Assembly (NCBI GenBank): GCA_018971775.1
Contig: JAGXAB010000006.1
Location: 1 to 64,000, forward strand
DNA from: Cyanobacteria bacterium REEB67
GTDB lineage: Bacteria > Cyanobacteriota > Vampirovibrionia > Obscuribacterales > Obscuribacteraceae
Length of the DNA: 64,000 nucleotides
Direction: 5' to 3'
Of the stretch, positions 52,016 through 60,731 are shown piece by piece. The notes beneath the pieces are model-generated. The model saw only the letters and a program-made list of their open reading frames with translations, did no database searches and was not told where the DNA came from. The translations under genes were made by a program, and so were the position numbers. Position 1 is the first letter of the stretch. Every line of letters begins with the position of its first letter.

Positions 52016-53008
52016 TCAGGGCAGGCGAGAGTTGCCGACAAAGCCGAAGGCGGATCTGAATCCCTCGTTCTGGATTTCTTTCAGTTCATGAAAATCGATC
52101 ACATCGTGATCGATCAGGCGCTCATACTCGCCTGGTAGGGTACAGGGCGCGGGATTGCGGCCGGGGTTGTCCGTACACACGGCGATCGCTACACCGGCCT
52201 CACGGCAGCGTGTGAAGACCGTACGCAAGTCGGAAAAGTCTTTCAATACACCAGTCTGACGATAGCTGGTCGGACAGACTTCGAGAGTGATCTGTCGCTT
52301 AGCCAGATCCTTGAGCATCTCCGGTTTAGAAATGGGGATGTGGATACCGTGACCGATGCGATCGAGGGTGGCGAAAAATCTGGGATCGACATTGTCGATA
52401 CTCGTCTCACCAAGATGGCACGTAGTCTTCAGTCCCGAGGCCCTGGCCTTGGACATCAGCTTGATCCAATCTTCGGTGCGCTCGGTGTTGATTTCCGGTC
52501 CGGCCAGATCGACGCCTACGACCGGACCGAGATTGTCCTGCGCACATTTGAGAATGGCGTCATTGATCGCCTTGGGCAAACGACGATCGAAACAGATTAT
52601 CTGTTTCACAGTGATTGGATACTCGGCCGGTCGGACATTTGCCGAAATCACTTCGACGATTTCATTCATCTGACCAAGACGCTTCGCTTCGCTAAGCTTG
52701 TGATCAGTGCGAAAATACGGGTTGTAGCGCAATTCGAGATATTGCAAATTTTCGAACGTATAAGCGCCGCGACAGAGACGCAGGCAAAAATAGGGGAGAT
52801 GTTCGAGACTTTGCAGTTCCTCGACAAGTGAGTGGATCTTCACAAACTCTTCCAGTGTTCGACAAGGTCTGGTGAACCAGTTATAAAAACCGTCGTAATC
52901 GGGAAAGTAATTGAGGACGGGATGATCCTGCCGCTTCAAAAACTTGTAGATGATCCGAGGATGCAGCGCTCCACCCAAATGTCTGTGAAGGTCCGCATAT
53001 AATGCCAT
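52016..53008 (-). CDS. adenosine/AMP-deaminase-family amidohydrolase
   Basis: 330 residues. Metal and active-site blocks: DLHRHLGGAL (residues 6-15), VVGVDLAGPE, TTCHLGET (in place of the usual HAGE), RIGHGIHI, LEVCPTSYRQTG and VCTDNPG. The last is normally [ST]DDP; here the second Asp is Asn, a residue thought to contact the base, and the block reads TDNP. The fold assignment is firm, but adenosine may not be the substrate. Monocistronic, with a long non-coding stretch behind it. Confidence 0.85.
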   Translation of the reverse strand: MALYADLHRHLGGALHPRIIYKFLKRQDHPVLNYFPDYDGFYNWFTRPCRTLEEFVKIHSLVEELQSLEHLPYFCLRLCRGAYTFENLQYLELRYNPYFRTDHKLSEAKRLGQMNEIVEVISANVRPAEYPITVKQIICFDRRLPKAINDAILKCAQDNLGPVVGVDLAGPEINTERTEDWIKLMSKARASGLKTTCHLGETSIDNVDPRFFATLDRIGHGIHIPISKPEMLKDLAKRQITLEVCPTSYRQTGVLKDFSDLRTVFTRCREAGVAIAVCTDNPGRNPAPCTLPGEYERLIDHDVIDFHELKEIQNEGFRSAFGFVGNSRLP

Positions 53009-53164
53009 CGCTGTGCCGCCTTTGTTAATTGATAGTCTCTATAGGGCATTTGCCACGCAGAGAGCTATTTGAAAACAAAATTTGATTTTGAGGGCGAGAA
53101 TTCTACTTTCAGTACTATATATATAGTTCGTTTTTTATTCCCCAACAAGCGACGACTTAAACTC

Positions 53165-53848
53165 ATGCCCGCTTCACCGACAAGAAAATCCCCAAAGAGC
53201 GATTTCCTCAACCGAATCGGCAGTGCTCTGGCTCTGGCAACAGCACTATCCGCTTCGGCAAATCTCAAGGCCGGCGTTGCTCAGGGCGCCGATCCGGTAG
53301 TCGTTATGCAAACCACCAGAGGGACGATGGCGATCCGCGTCTATGCGAGTATGGCGCCAAAAACCGCCAGCAATTTTTTAGACCTGGTCAGCCGCGGATT
53401 TTATGACGGCAAAACATTTCACCGCGTCGAGTCCTGGTGCATCCAGGGCGGCTGTCCGTTCGGCAATGGTCAGGGCAGCTTCACCGACCCAGATACCGGT
53501 CAGACAAGATACATCCCCCTCGAGATCAATCGCAAACTCGGCCACTATGCCCCCGGTGTCGTCGCTATGGCTCGCTCTTCAAATCCAAATTCGGCAAGCT
53601 GTCAGTTTTACATTCTCAAAAAAGCGATGCCTCAACTAAACGGTCAGTACGCCGTTTTCGGAGGCGTGATACAGGGGCTGAATACCATCTATGGCATCGG
53701 TCCCGGCGATCGGATCATTCATGCGGAGATAGCCAGCAACGGCGGCGGCGATAATCAATCTTCATCTGAAACAAATCAAAATCCAAGACAGGGCTCAGGA
53801 CAGGAGCCGACCCCGACACCATCTCAGGGCGGCGGCAGCGGCTTTTGA
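53165..53848 (+). CDS. third cyclophilin-type PPIase, exported, with Pro/Gln/Ser tail
   Basis: About 227 residues from ATG 53165; the frame is open from 53069, but that part lacks a signal. The N-terminal hydrophobic stretch (IGSALALATALSASANLKAG) is likely a signal peptide. The cyclophilin domain has VVVMQTTRGTMAIRVYA, FHRVESWCIQGGCPFG, GVVAMARSSNPNSASCQFYI and YAVFGGVIQGL. A disordered tail (QNPRQGSGQEPTPTPSQGG) follows. It is more diverged than the tandem pair near 21 kb. It converges on eutB. Confidence 0.93.
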   Translation: MPASPTRKSPKSDFLNRIGSALALATALSASANLKAGVAQGADPVVVMQTTRGTMAIRVYASMAPKTASNFLDLVSRGFYDGKTFHRVESWCIQGGCPFGNGQGSFTDPDTGQTRYIPLEINRKLGHYAPGVVAMARSSNPNSASCQFYILKKAMPQLNGQYAVFGGVIQGLNTIYGIGPGDRIIHAEIASNGGGDNQSSSETNQNPRQGSGQEPTPTPSQGGGSGF

Positions 53849-53855
53849 TCTTGCC

Positions 53856-55238
53856 CTAAAGCATGGCCATGATCGCTGTGGCATCGCCGCCGAGCGCAGT
53901 CAGGCGACCATCCTTGATGATGCCCCGATCTTCGAGCCAGGCTTCAAACTCCGGAGCTGGACGCAGATTGAAAATTTCGCGCAACGCCGCCGTATCATGA
54001 AAACTCGTGCTCTGATAGGAGAGCATCACATCGTCGCCCATCGGCACTCCCATGAAATAGTTGACCCCGGCGGCGACCAGAAGCATCGTCAAATTTTCCA
54101 GATCGTTTTGATCGGCGGCCATATGATTGGTGTAGCAAGCATCGATGCCCATCGGTAGTCCGAGCAATTTGGCCATGAAGTGATCTTCGAGGCCGGCCCG
54201 GATCATCTGTCTGCCGTCGGCCAGATATTCCGGGCCGATGAAGCCAACCACATCATTGACGAGAAACGGATTGAAACAACGTGCCAGTGCATAACAGCGA
54301 GCTTCCATCGTGAGCTGGTCGGCACCATTGTGCGAAAGGGACGAAAGCTCGGATCCCTGACCGGTTTCAAAATACATCGCCCTTCTGGCATTTTTATCTT
54401 GAGAAGGACCGTACATTTTTTCGCCAAGTTGATGAGCCTGACTTAAGAGTGCGTTGTCTATGCCAAAGGCCCGGTTACCCTTTTCACTACCGGCGATGCT
54501 CTGAAAAATCAGTCCGGCCGGAGCACCTGCTTCGATCGCTTTGATTTGCGTGGTGACATGGGAGAGCACGCAGTTTTGCGTCGGTAGCTCAAGCGCTCTG
54601 ATTAACTTGTCGGTTTCCTGCAGGAGTCTTCCAACCGTATCGGCCGTATCGTAAACAGGATTGATGCCGATCACCGCATCGCCGATACCAAAAGATAGAC
54701 CTTCAAATATGGAAGCGCGAATGCCCTCGATTGCATCGGCGGGATGATTTGGTTGCAAGCGGGCCGACAGCCTACCCGGCAAACCGAGCGTAGTATTGGC
54801 TTTTGCCACCACCCGACATTTGCGCGCCGCCAGGACAAGATCCATATTGGACATAATCTTGGTACATGCCGCCGCCATTTCACCGGTCAAGCCATTCTGG
54901 ATTTTTTCTATTGCGGTAAGCGTCGTCTCATTGCTGAGCAGAAATTCACGCAGGTCGGCCACGGTCCAAGCTTTGATCTGCTGGTAAGCGACTTGATCGA
55001 GATTGTCGGCGATGATGCGGGTCACTTCGTCGACTTCATAATCGACAACGGGAGCTTCATAGAGATCGCCCAGAGTAAGCTCGGACAAAACTACCTTGGC
55101 AGCTACTCGCTCGCGTTCGCTGCCGGCTGCGATCCCGGCCAGGCGATCGCCGGATTTTTCTTCACCGGCCCGGGCCAGTACTTCCTTTATCGAAGCAAAC
55201 TGATATTTGCGGCCGCTCACTGTGGTGGTTAATTGCAT
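53856..55238 (-). CDS. eutB: ethanolamine ammonia-lyase large subunit
   Basis: 460 residues, about the family's usual length. It cleaves ethanolamine to acetaldehyde and ammonia using adenosylcobalamin, as a complex with EutC. Characteristic stretches: LTLGDLYEAPVVDYEVDEVTR, AKANTTLGLPGRLSARLQPNHP, GDAVIGINPVYDT, FNPFLVNDVVGFIGPEYL and YTNHMAADQNDLENL. It is transcribed away from eutC-eutA, with 51 bases between starts, unlike the usual eutB-eutC order on one strand. Confidence 0.97.
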   Translation of the reverse strand: MQLTTTVSGRKYQFASIKEVLARAGEEKSGDRLAGIAAGSERERVAAKVVLSELTLGDLYEAPVVDYEVDEVTRIIADNLDQVAYQQIKAWTVADLREFLLSNETTLTAIEKIQNGLTGEMAAACTKIMSNMDLVLAARKCRVVAKANTTLGLPGRLSARLQPNHPADAIEGIRASIFEGLSFGIGDAVIGINPVYDTADTVGRLLQETDKLIRALELPTQNCVLSHVTTQIKAIEAGAPAGLIFQSIAGSEKGNRAFGIDNALLSQAHQLGEKMYGPSQDKNARRAMYFETGQGSELSSLSHNGADQLTMEARCYALARCFNPFLVNDVVGFIGPEYLADGRQMIRAGLEDHFMAKLLGLPMGIDACYTNHMAADQNDLENLTMLLVAAGVNYFMGVPMGDDVMLSYQSTSFHDTAALREIFNLRPAPEFEAWLEDRGIIKDGRLTALGGDATAIMAML

Positions 55239-55289
55239 GGTAAAAATTTTCGCAAAAAAAATAGATGTGGTTAGTGTAACCTAAGCGCC

Positions 55290-56108
55290 ATGAATGAAGA
55301 TCGAGAGCTAGATCGAGAAGAAAATCGAAAGCCAGGCCGCAAGCAAGAGCCCGGTAGCGAGAGCCAGGCTCACCAGCCAAACGTCAATGGCAGCCAGGCG
55401 CTCAAACACTTGCAGAGCACCACTCCGGCTCGCATCGGTGTCGGCCGCAAAGGTGGCACGCGTCCGCCGACAAAAGCCATGCTCGCCTTCCTCGCCGATC
55501 ATGCCGAAGCCCGCGACGCGGTGCAAAGCAATCTTTCCGCAGAGTTCGTCGAAAGATTTTGCCGACAATACGACTGCACCTTAGTCGACAGCTCGGCGGG
55601 CAGTCGGCAGGATTTCGTCCTCTTCCCGCCGCGCGGCAAACGACTCAGCGATGCTGCACTGTCTGGATTGAAAGCAAAATTGAAAGCGGCCGATGTCCAG
55701 ATCGTAATCTCGGATGGCCTATCCGCTCTCGCCGTCGAAGAAAATTTGCCCGACCTCTATCCGATGCTGCTCGATGGATTTGAAGGGCTGCACATCTCGC
55801 TGTCATCTCCGGTCATGGTGCAGTGGGGAAGAGTGGCGGTAGCTGATCAAATCGCCCACGCCGCTCCGGCAAAAGTAGCAATCAATTTGATCGGTGAACG
55901 GCCGGGACTTAGCTGTGCCAAAGGTCTTTCCGCTTACATCACTTTCAATCCCAATCCGGCTACGACAATCAGCTCGGATCGCACAGTCATCTCCAATATT
56001 CACGATGGTGGTACACCGGCTATCGAGGCCGGTGCTTTCATCGTCAAAGTCGTCCAGCGCATTTTGAAAGAGGGCGTTTCCGGCGTCAGATTGCAGGCAC
56101 TGGGCTGA
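55290..56108 (+). CDS. eutC: ethanolamine ammonia-lyase small subunit
   Basis: 272 residues. After a hydrophilic, poorly conserved 50-residue N-terminus (rich in Glu, Arg, Gln), the EutC core begins TPARIGVGRKGGTRPPTKAML. ADVQIVISDGLSALAVEENL, GERPGLSCAKGLSAYITFNP and EAGAFIVKVVQRILKEG follow. It supplies part of the B12-binding interface with EutB. No good ribosome site for the ATG. Five bases precede eutA. Confidence 0.95.
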   Translation: MNEDRELDREENRKPGRKQEPGSESQAHQPNVNGSQALKHLQSTTPARIGVGRKGGTRPPTKAMLAFLADHAEARDAVQSNLSAEFVERFCRQYDCTLVDSSAGSRQDFVLFPPRGKRLSDAALSGLKAKLKAADVQIVISDGLSALAVEENLPDLYPMLLDGFEGLHISLSSPVMVQWGRVAVADQIAHAAPAKVAINLIGERPGLSCAKGLSAYITFNPNPATTISSDRTVISNIHDGGTPAIEAGAFIVKVVQRILKEGVSGVRLQALG

Positions 56109-56113
56109 CATAG

Positions 56114-57613
56114 ATGCATGACCGGAACAGACTTTTAAGCGTCGGCATCGATATCGGTACGACGACAACGCACCTGGTTTTGAGCAGCCTGTCCTTCGGC
56201 AATGTGGCTCGCCCGACCCAGATAAACAAGCTCGGCATTGTAGACAAGGAAATCCTTTTTCAGAGCACTATTTATGAAACGCCACTTCAGTCGGACGGTA
56301 CTATCGACGCAAAAGCCGTGTCCGCTCTGATCGAAACCATATACAAGGAAGCGGCAAATCAGCTCGGACCGGATCTTGACATTAGTCTCGTGCAGACCGG
56401 AGCGGTAATCATCACCGGCGAATCGGCAGCGAAAAGAAACGCCGAGGCGGTCTGTCAGGCGGTGGCGAAATTTGCCGGGGAATTTGTCGTCGAATCGGCC
56501 GGCGCTAATTTAGAAAGCATTCTGTGCGCTCGGGGATCGGGCGCGCAAACACTTTCAAAGCTAGAGGGCATCGATGTTTTGAGCATTGATATCGGCGGCG
56601 GTACCAGCAATATTGCTCTTATTGAAAGGGGCGAAATTACAAAAGTAGGAGCGCTCGCCCTCGGTGGACGAGCAATCAGATTTAAGGACGGCCGGATCGA
56701 GCAGGTCAGTGAAGTGGCCGCCCAAAAGCTTGGTCGAAACCTTGCAGGTGTGCTCGAAAGCGAGTCGCAGCAAGACCTCGATCGTCTCGCCCGGTGGATG
56801 GCGGCGGAAATTTTAGATGTATGCAAACAACAAAAAGAAGCTGGACCCGAGGCCAAAATCTCCAGTCTCTGGTTGACCGAAAGCAACTTCCCAGGCCATG
56901 AAATCGACCGCGTGATTTTCTCAGGCGGGGTAGCCGAACTGATGAAGGAAGACCGGGAGAGGCGGGGGAAGCGAGACGATCCGGAAGGCGCAAGCAAGCG
57001 AGCGAATCGCTTCAATGACTTCGGCCCTTATCTGGCCCGAGCTATTAACCAAGCGCTCGCGGATAGTGGCATCACCCACAGTTTCGCTGAGAACGCAATC
57101 AGAGCAACGGTGCTCGGGGCCGGCATGCACACTTTGCAGCTGAGCGGCTCGACAGTCGGTTATGGCGAAGATTCGCTGCCGCTTCGCAATCTGCCACTGC
57201 TTAAAATCGATGTCAGTGAGAGCGCTCTGATCCCGATCTATATACAAAAGATACTGACTCTAAAAGAAATCGATTGGCAAAAAGAAAATGTCGCTTTTGC
57301 CCTCCAGGGTCTGAGCGTCGGACAGCTGCAATACACGCGGATCAAAGCGTTGGCCGAGCAGCTAGCTCTGGTTGCGGCCGACCTTTCTGCTCCAAACTGC
57401 CCACTGGTCCTAACAATCGATCAAGATATCGCCATGGCTCTCAGTCAGCTTTTAAAGAGGCTCCTGCCTGATAAAAGAATAATTACGGTGGACGGGATCA
57501 CTGTCGAAGACGGGGACTATCTCGACATAGGTAAACCAGTCAACACTTTGGGCGATCCGAATACGCGCACCTTACCGGTGGTCGTCAAAACGTTGATATT
57601 TTACAAAAACTGA
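56114..57613 (+). CDS. eutA: ethanolamine ammonia-lyase reactivating factor
   Basis: 499 residues. An actin/Hsp70-type ATPase that exchanges damaged cobalamin in EutBC. Phosphate-binding loops: VGIDIGTTTTHLVLSS (about 9-24) and LSIDIGGGTSNIALI. VIFSGGVAELM is the adenosine region. It directly follows eutC (five bases). No microcompartment shell genes, eutE, eutG or transporter are in the window. Confidence 0.95.
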   Translation: MHDRNRLLSVGIDIGTTTTHLVLSSLSFGNVARPTQINKLGIVDKEILFQSTIYETPLQSDGTIDAKAVSALIETIYKEAANQLGPDLDISLVQTGAVIITGESAAKRNAEAVCQAVAKFAGEFVVESAGANLESILCARGSGAQTLSKLEGIDVLSIDIGGGTSNIALIERGEITKVGALALGGRAIRFKDGRIEQVSEVAAQKLGRNLAGVLESESQQDLDRLARWMAAEILDVCKQQKEAGPEAKISSLWLTESNFPGHEIDRVIFSGGVAELMKEDRERRGKRDDPEGASKRANRFNDFGPYLARAINQALADSGITHSFAENAIRATVLGAGMHTLQLSGSTVGYGEDSLPLRNLPLLKIDVSESALIPIYIQKILTLKEIDWQKENVAFALQGLSVGQLQYTRIKALAEQLALVAADLSAPNCPLVLTIDQDIAMALSQLLKRLLPDKRIITVDGITVEDGDYLDIGKPVNTLGDPNTRTLPVVVKTLIFYKN

Positions 57614-57658
57614 ATTTGGTGGCAGAATTGCAACCTGTATTGGATTGAGGAATCAACG

Positions 57659-57847
57659 ATGAAATTAAAGGCACTTTTGGTAGTTGCAGCAATCGCCGTA
57701 TCTACTCTCGCTCTCGGAAGCCAAGCACAAGCGGAAGACGGCAAAATCAAAACCGGCGCCAAGAAAGTCGGTAATGCCATCATGTGGGCACCCCGCAAAA
57801 TCGGCCACGGCATCAGCGCCGGCTGGCACAAAATGACCGGTAAATAA
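57659..57847 (+). CDS. small exported cationic peptide, 62 aa
   Basis: A clear signal peptide (LKALLVVAAIAVSTLALGSQAQA, cleavage before EDGK) leaves a mature peptide of about 37 residues: highly basic, with Gly, Trp, Ile and Ala on one face (VGNAIMWAPRKIGHGISAGW), compatible with a short amphipathic helix. GAGGA precedes the ATG. No family is recognised. It lies just downstream of eutA, but it has its own ribosome site. Confidence 0.75.
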   Translation: MKLKALLVVAAIAVSTLALGSQAQAEDGKIKTGAKKVGNAIMWAPRKIGHGISAGWHKMTGK

Positions 57848-57872
57848 ATAATCCCTGATTCGTTTTTCGACC

Positions 57873-58484
57873 TCAGTCGAAACGACATTTCAGAGTCAAT
57901 GCATAATTGAGCCTGGCCAGGTATTCAGCTCTCGGTATATTCTGAGCGTTGAAACTGGCCAGGTGTTTGTTTACATACTGAGAATCGAGGAGGACGAAGC
58001 CTCTTTCCTTGAGGCGCTCGATTAAAAAGACCAGGCAGACTTTCGACGCATCGGTGGCACGATGGAACATCGACTCACCCATGAAGGCGCCACCAATGGC
58101 GACACCATAAAGACCTCCAACAAGAGCCCCTTTTTGATCATAGGCCTCCACCGAATGCGCCAGCCCATGCTGGTTTAGATAACTATAAACAGCGACAATC
58201 TTTTCAGTGATCCAGGTCGTGTCGCGATCGGCACAAGCCCACATCACATCTTCAAAGCAACCATTAACGCGGATATCGTAGATGCCCTGACGGCATGTGC
58301 GCAGCAAGCGCTTGCTGGCGTGAAATTGAGCGAAGTCGATGATACAGCGCGGATCGGGACTGTACCAGTCGATAGTGCCATCATCGTTGCCCATCGGAAA
58401 GATGCCCTGACAGTATGCGCGCAGCACGATTTCCGGATTGAAATGCGGCTCGAAAACCGGCGGGGCTGCTTGTGTTCCGGACAT
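57873..58484 (-). CDS. aat: leucyl/phenylalanyl-tRNA--protein transferase
   Basis: 203 residues. N-end rule enzyme that adds Leu or Phe to Lys/Arg-starting proteins. YCQGIFPMGNDDGTIDWYSPDPRCIIDF, NGCFEDVMWACADRDTTWIT, LAHSVEAYDQKGALVGGLYGVAIGGAFMGESMFH and LLDSQYVNKHLASF follow the family throughout. Last gene of the thyA-folA-cytochrome c-aat unit (26-base gap). Confidence 0.96.
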   Translation of the reverse strand: MSGTQAAPPVFEPHFNPEIVLRAYCQGIFPMGNDDGTIDWYSPDPRCIIDFAQFHASKRLLRTCRQGIYDIRVNGCFEDVMWACADRDTTWITEKIVAVYSYLNQHGLAHSVEAYDQKGALVGGLYGVAIGGAFMGESMFHRATDASKVCLVFLIERLKERGFVLLDSQYVNKHLASFNAQNIPRAEYLARLNYALTLKCRFD

Positions 58485-58510
58485 GATTGCGAGGAGCTCC
58501 AGATTAGCGA

Positions 58511-59095
58511 TTAGCGACGCTTATTATTATTGACGTTGTGGACAGGATTGCTTGTACTACTTGTACTAAATGTACGGATAAAACAAAGGATGTTTTTGAG
58601 ATCGTCGTCCGAGAGACGTTGTCGTGAAAAAGGCGGCATACCGCGCTCGGGCGAGCCACGGCGGACAAAATTGATAAAGGTCTTATCCTCCGCGTACTTT
58701 TTGAGAAAGGCCTGCCCCTTCAATGGTTTATCACCATTCAAGGCATTTTCACCGCGGGCATGACAGCCAATGCAAGTCGCTTTGACAAAGAGCTCCTGAC
58801 CAATGACGATGCGTGCCGCATTGCCCCCGCTCTCAGGTTCAGCCTGCGACTTTGCCCCAGCACTCCCGACGCTTCGAGCAGGCCCCCGGCTCGATTGGAC
58901 AAGCGATTTGGAGACCGCCATGGAGACCGATTTGGAGACAGCCCTGGAAACTGGCGGGGCCACCGATTTGAGGCTCTGGTCTCCGGCGCAAACGGCCGGT
59001 ATAGCGCTCAGGCCAAACAGGATCGACAAGAGGCAGAGGCGCTGCAGGCCATTGGAGAAAAATATAGACGGCAAGCCGGTTGGTGCAAAGCGCAT
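58511..59095 (-). CDS. exported c-type cytochrome
   Basis: 194 residues. A signal peptide (LCLLSILFGLSAIPAVCAG) and a Ser/Ala/Val-rich linker precede a class I cytochrome c domain. The heme site is CIGCH (about residue 112), and the likely axial Met is in ERGMPPFSRQRLSDDDLKNILCFI. It carries electrons outside the membrane. It lies between folA (60 bases) and aat (26 bases) in an otherwise cytosolic-metabolism operon. Confidence 0.92.
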   Translation of the reverse strand: MRFAPTGLPSIFFSNGLQRLCLLSILFGLSAIPAVCAGDQSLKSVAPPVSRAVSKSVSMAVSKSLVQSSRGPARSVGSAGAKSQAEPESGGNAARIVIGQELFVKATCIGCHARGENALNGDKPLKGQAFLKKYAEDKTFINFVRRGSPERGMPPFSRQRLSDDDLKNILCFIRTFSTSSTSNPVHNVNNNKRR

Positions 59096-59155
59096 AACAA
59101 TCAGATCCAGACAAATTTGATCACTATCGACAACTATCGAATCACGATTGAATAC

Positions 59156-59710
59156 CTATTCGAGAGCAGCGAGATATTCCGGGAAGTTGAATTGATAAAC
59201 CTTGAAGCAAAATTCCAGATTATTTTCCATCATAACTTCAGAGCAGGAAGCGAGCTGAAAAAAACCGCGATAATCAGGCAGGAAAGCATCGCAATCGAAT
59301 TGATGACGCACCAGCGTTAAATAAAGCAGGCCGCATTTTTCATGCTGCATCGCCTCGGCATAGACCTGACCACCGCCGATCACAAAAACACGGTCGACCG
59401 GACCGCGCGACAAAATAGTCAGGGCAGCGTCCAGGGAGTCGGCTTTGAAAACACCCTGGGGCAGAGAATAATCAGCGTTACGCGTCAAGACGACATTGAC
59501 CCTATTTTTAAGAGGGCGATAACCGGCTGGAATAGATTCCCAGGTCTTACGACCCATAATTACGGCATTGGTAACATCGGGCACGGGTGTCGCGGATGTA
59601 AGGTCGCGAAAATATTTTAGGTCGGTGGAAATACGCCAGGGCAGTTGGTTATTTTTACCGATGCCTCGGTTGAGGTCGGTGGCGACAATGATGTCAAACT
59701 TAGCCCGCAA
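59156..59710 (-). CDS. folA: dihydrofolate reductase
   Basis: 184 residues. IIVATDLNRGIGKNNQLPWRI contains the Met-20-type loop and the substrate-binding Trp, VIMGRKTWESIP holds NADPH, and FVIGGGQVYAEAM is the C-terminal dinucleotide site. It regenerates tetrahydrofolate after ThyA, which precedes it by 11 bases. Confidence 0.96.
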   Translation of the reverse strand: MRAKFDIIVATDLNRGIGKNNQLPWRISTDLKYFRDLTSATPVPDVTNAVIMGRKTWESIPAGYRPLKNRVNVVLTRNADYSLPQGVFKADSLDAALTILSRGPVDRVFVIGGGQVYAEAMQHEKCGLLYLTLVRHQFDCDAFLPDYRGFFQLASCSEVMMENNLEFCFKVYQFNFPEYLAALE

Positions 59711-59721
59711 AATTCTCGCCT

Positions 59722-60537
59722 TTAAACAGCCACAGGAAACTTGATAAAGCCCTGGTGGACATAATCACTGAGCACGAAATCTTCGAACTTCAGATCAAAA
59801 AGCGGTTTGTTGGCCACCTGTACCGAAGGCAATTTACCCGGCTTGCGCTGCAACTGCTGATGGAGACCATCGAGATGATCGAGGTATATATGCGCATCTC
59901 CGAAGGTATGCGTCATGATGCCCGGCGTCAGGCCGCACTCTTGAGCCATCATGATATTGAGCAGGGCATAACTGGCGATATTGAAGGGCACGCCAACGGC
60001 AAGATCGGCCGAGCGCTGATAGAGCTGGATGTCGAGACGACCATTAATGACGTAAAGTTGAAACATCATATGACAGGGAGGCAGAGCCATTTTGTCGATG
60101 TCGGCAACGTTCCAGGCCGTGACGATATTGCGCCTGCTGTCCGGATTGTTTTTAATCTGATCGAGGGCATTGGATATTTGATCGATATATCCAATTTTGT
60201 ACTGTCCGGTTTTATCGTCGAGGGTGTAAGAGGGCCAACTCCGCCATTGATAACCATATATAGGACCGAGTTCACCGTCCGGATTGGCCCAGGCGTCCCA
60301 GATCGACGTATGTTCGGTGAGGTCGTCGTTGATATTGGTGGCGCCGCGCAAAAACCAGAGCAGCTCACGGACGACGGCATTGAAATTGACCTTTTTCGTG
60401 GTCAAAAGCGGAAAACCTTCTCTCAGGTCATATTTAGCCTGCAGGCCAAAGACCGAAAGAGTGCCGGTACCGGTGCGGTCGGAGCGTTTCTCGCCGTTTT
60501 CCAGTACGTGATTTATCAGGTCTAGATATTGCTTCAT
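59722..60537 (-). CDS. thyA: thymidylate synthase
   Basis: 271 residues from the ATG at 60537 ([12 protein letters not shown]), which matches the family start; a longer frame to 60564 is unlikely. [31 protein letters not shown], the catalytic Cys in LPPCHMMFQ (C155), and the [20 protein letters not shown] block are all present. It makes dTMP from dUMP and methylene-tetrahydrofolate. GGGAA precedes the start. First gene of the thyA-folA unit. Confidence 0.97.
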   Translation of the reverse strand: MKQYLDLINHVLENGEKRSDRTGTGTLSVFGLQAKYDLREGFPLLTTKKVNFNAVVRELLWFLRGATNINDDLTEHTSIWDAWANPDGELGPIYGYQWRSWPSYTLDDKTGQYKIGYIDQISNALDQIKNNPDSRRNIVTAWNVADIDKMALPPCHMMFQLYVINGRLDIQLYQRSADLAVGVPFNIASYALLNIMMAQECGLTPGIMTHTFGDAHIYLDHLDGLHQQLQRKPGKLPSVQVANKPLFDLKFEDFVLSDYVHQGFIKFPVAV

Positions 60538-60731
60538 AGCAGGTTCCCGCTTCAAAAAACTCAATCACATCAAAAAAAAAGAATAGCATAGCCCGGCTCA
60601 AGCTAAGGCTCTTCCTGAAATTTATAAGGCAAGCAAGAGCAAAGCCTAATTCTCCTTTGATTTCTCAGGGGTTTTCAACGCTTTCTGCGAACATTATCTG
60701 CAGATGGCCCCTGATATAAAGAAAGGCGTTT

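Noticed and set aside
51718..52059. Small genes in the long gap before the deaminase
   Set aside because: Frames on both strands of 60-80 codons lack start signals, and their products have no recognisable features.
55239..55289. Cobalamin riboswitch controlling the eut genes
   Set aside because: The gap of 51 bases is too short, and no B12-box sequence was seen.
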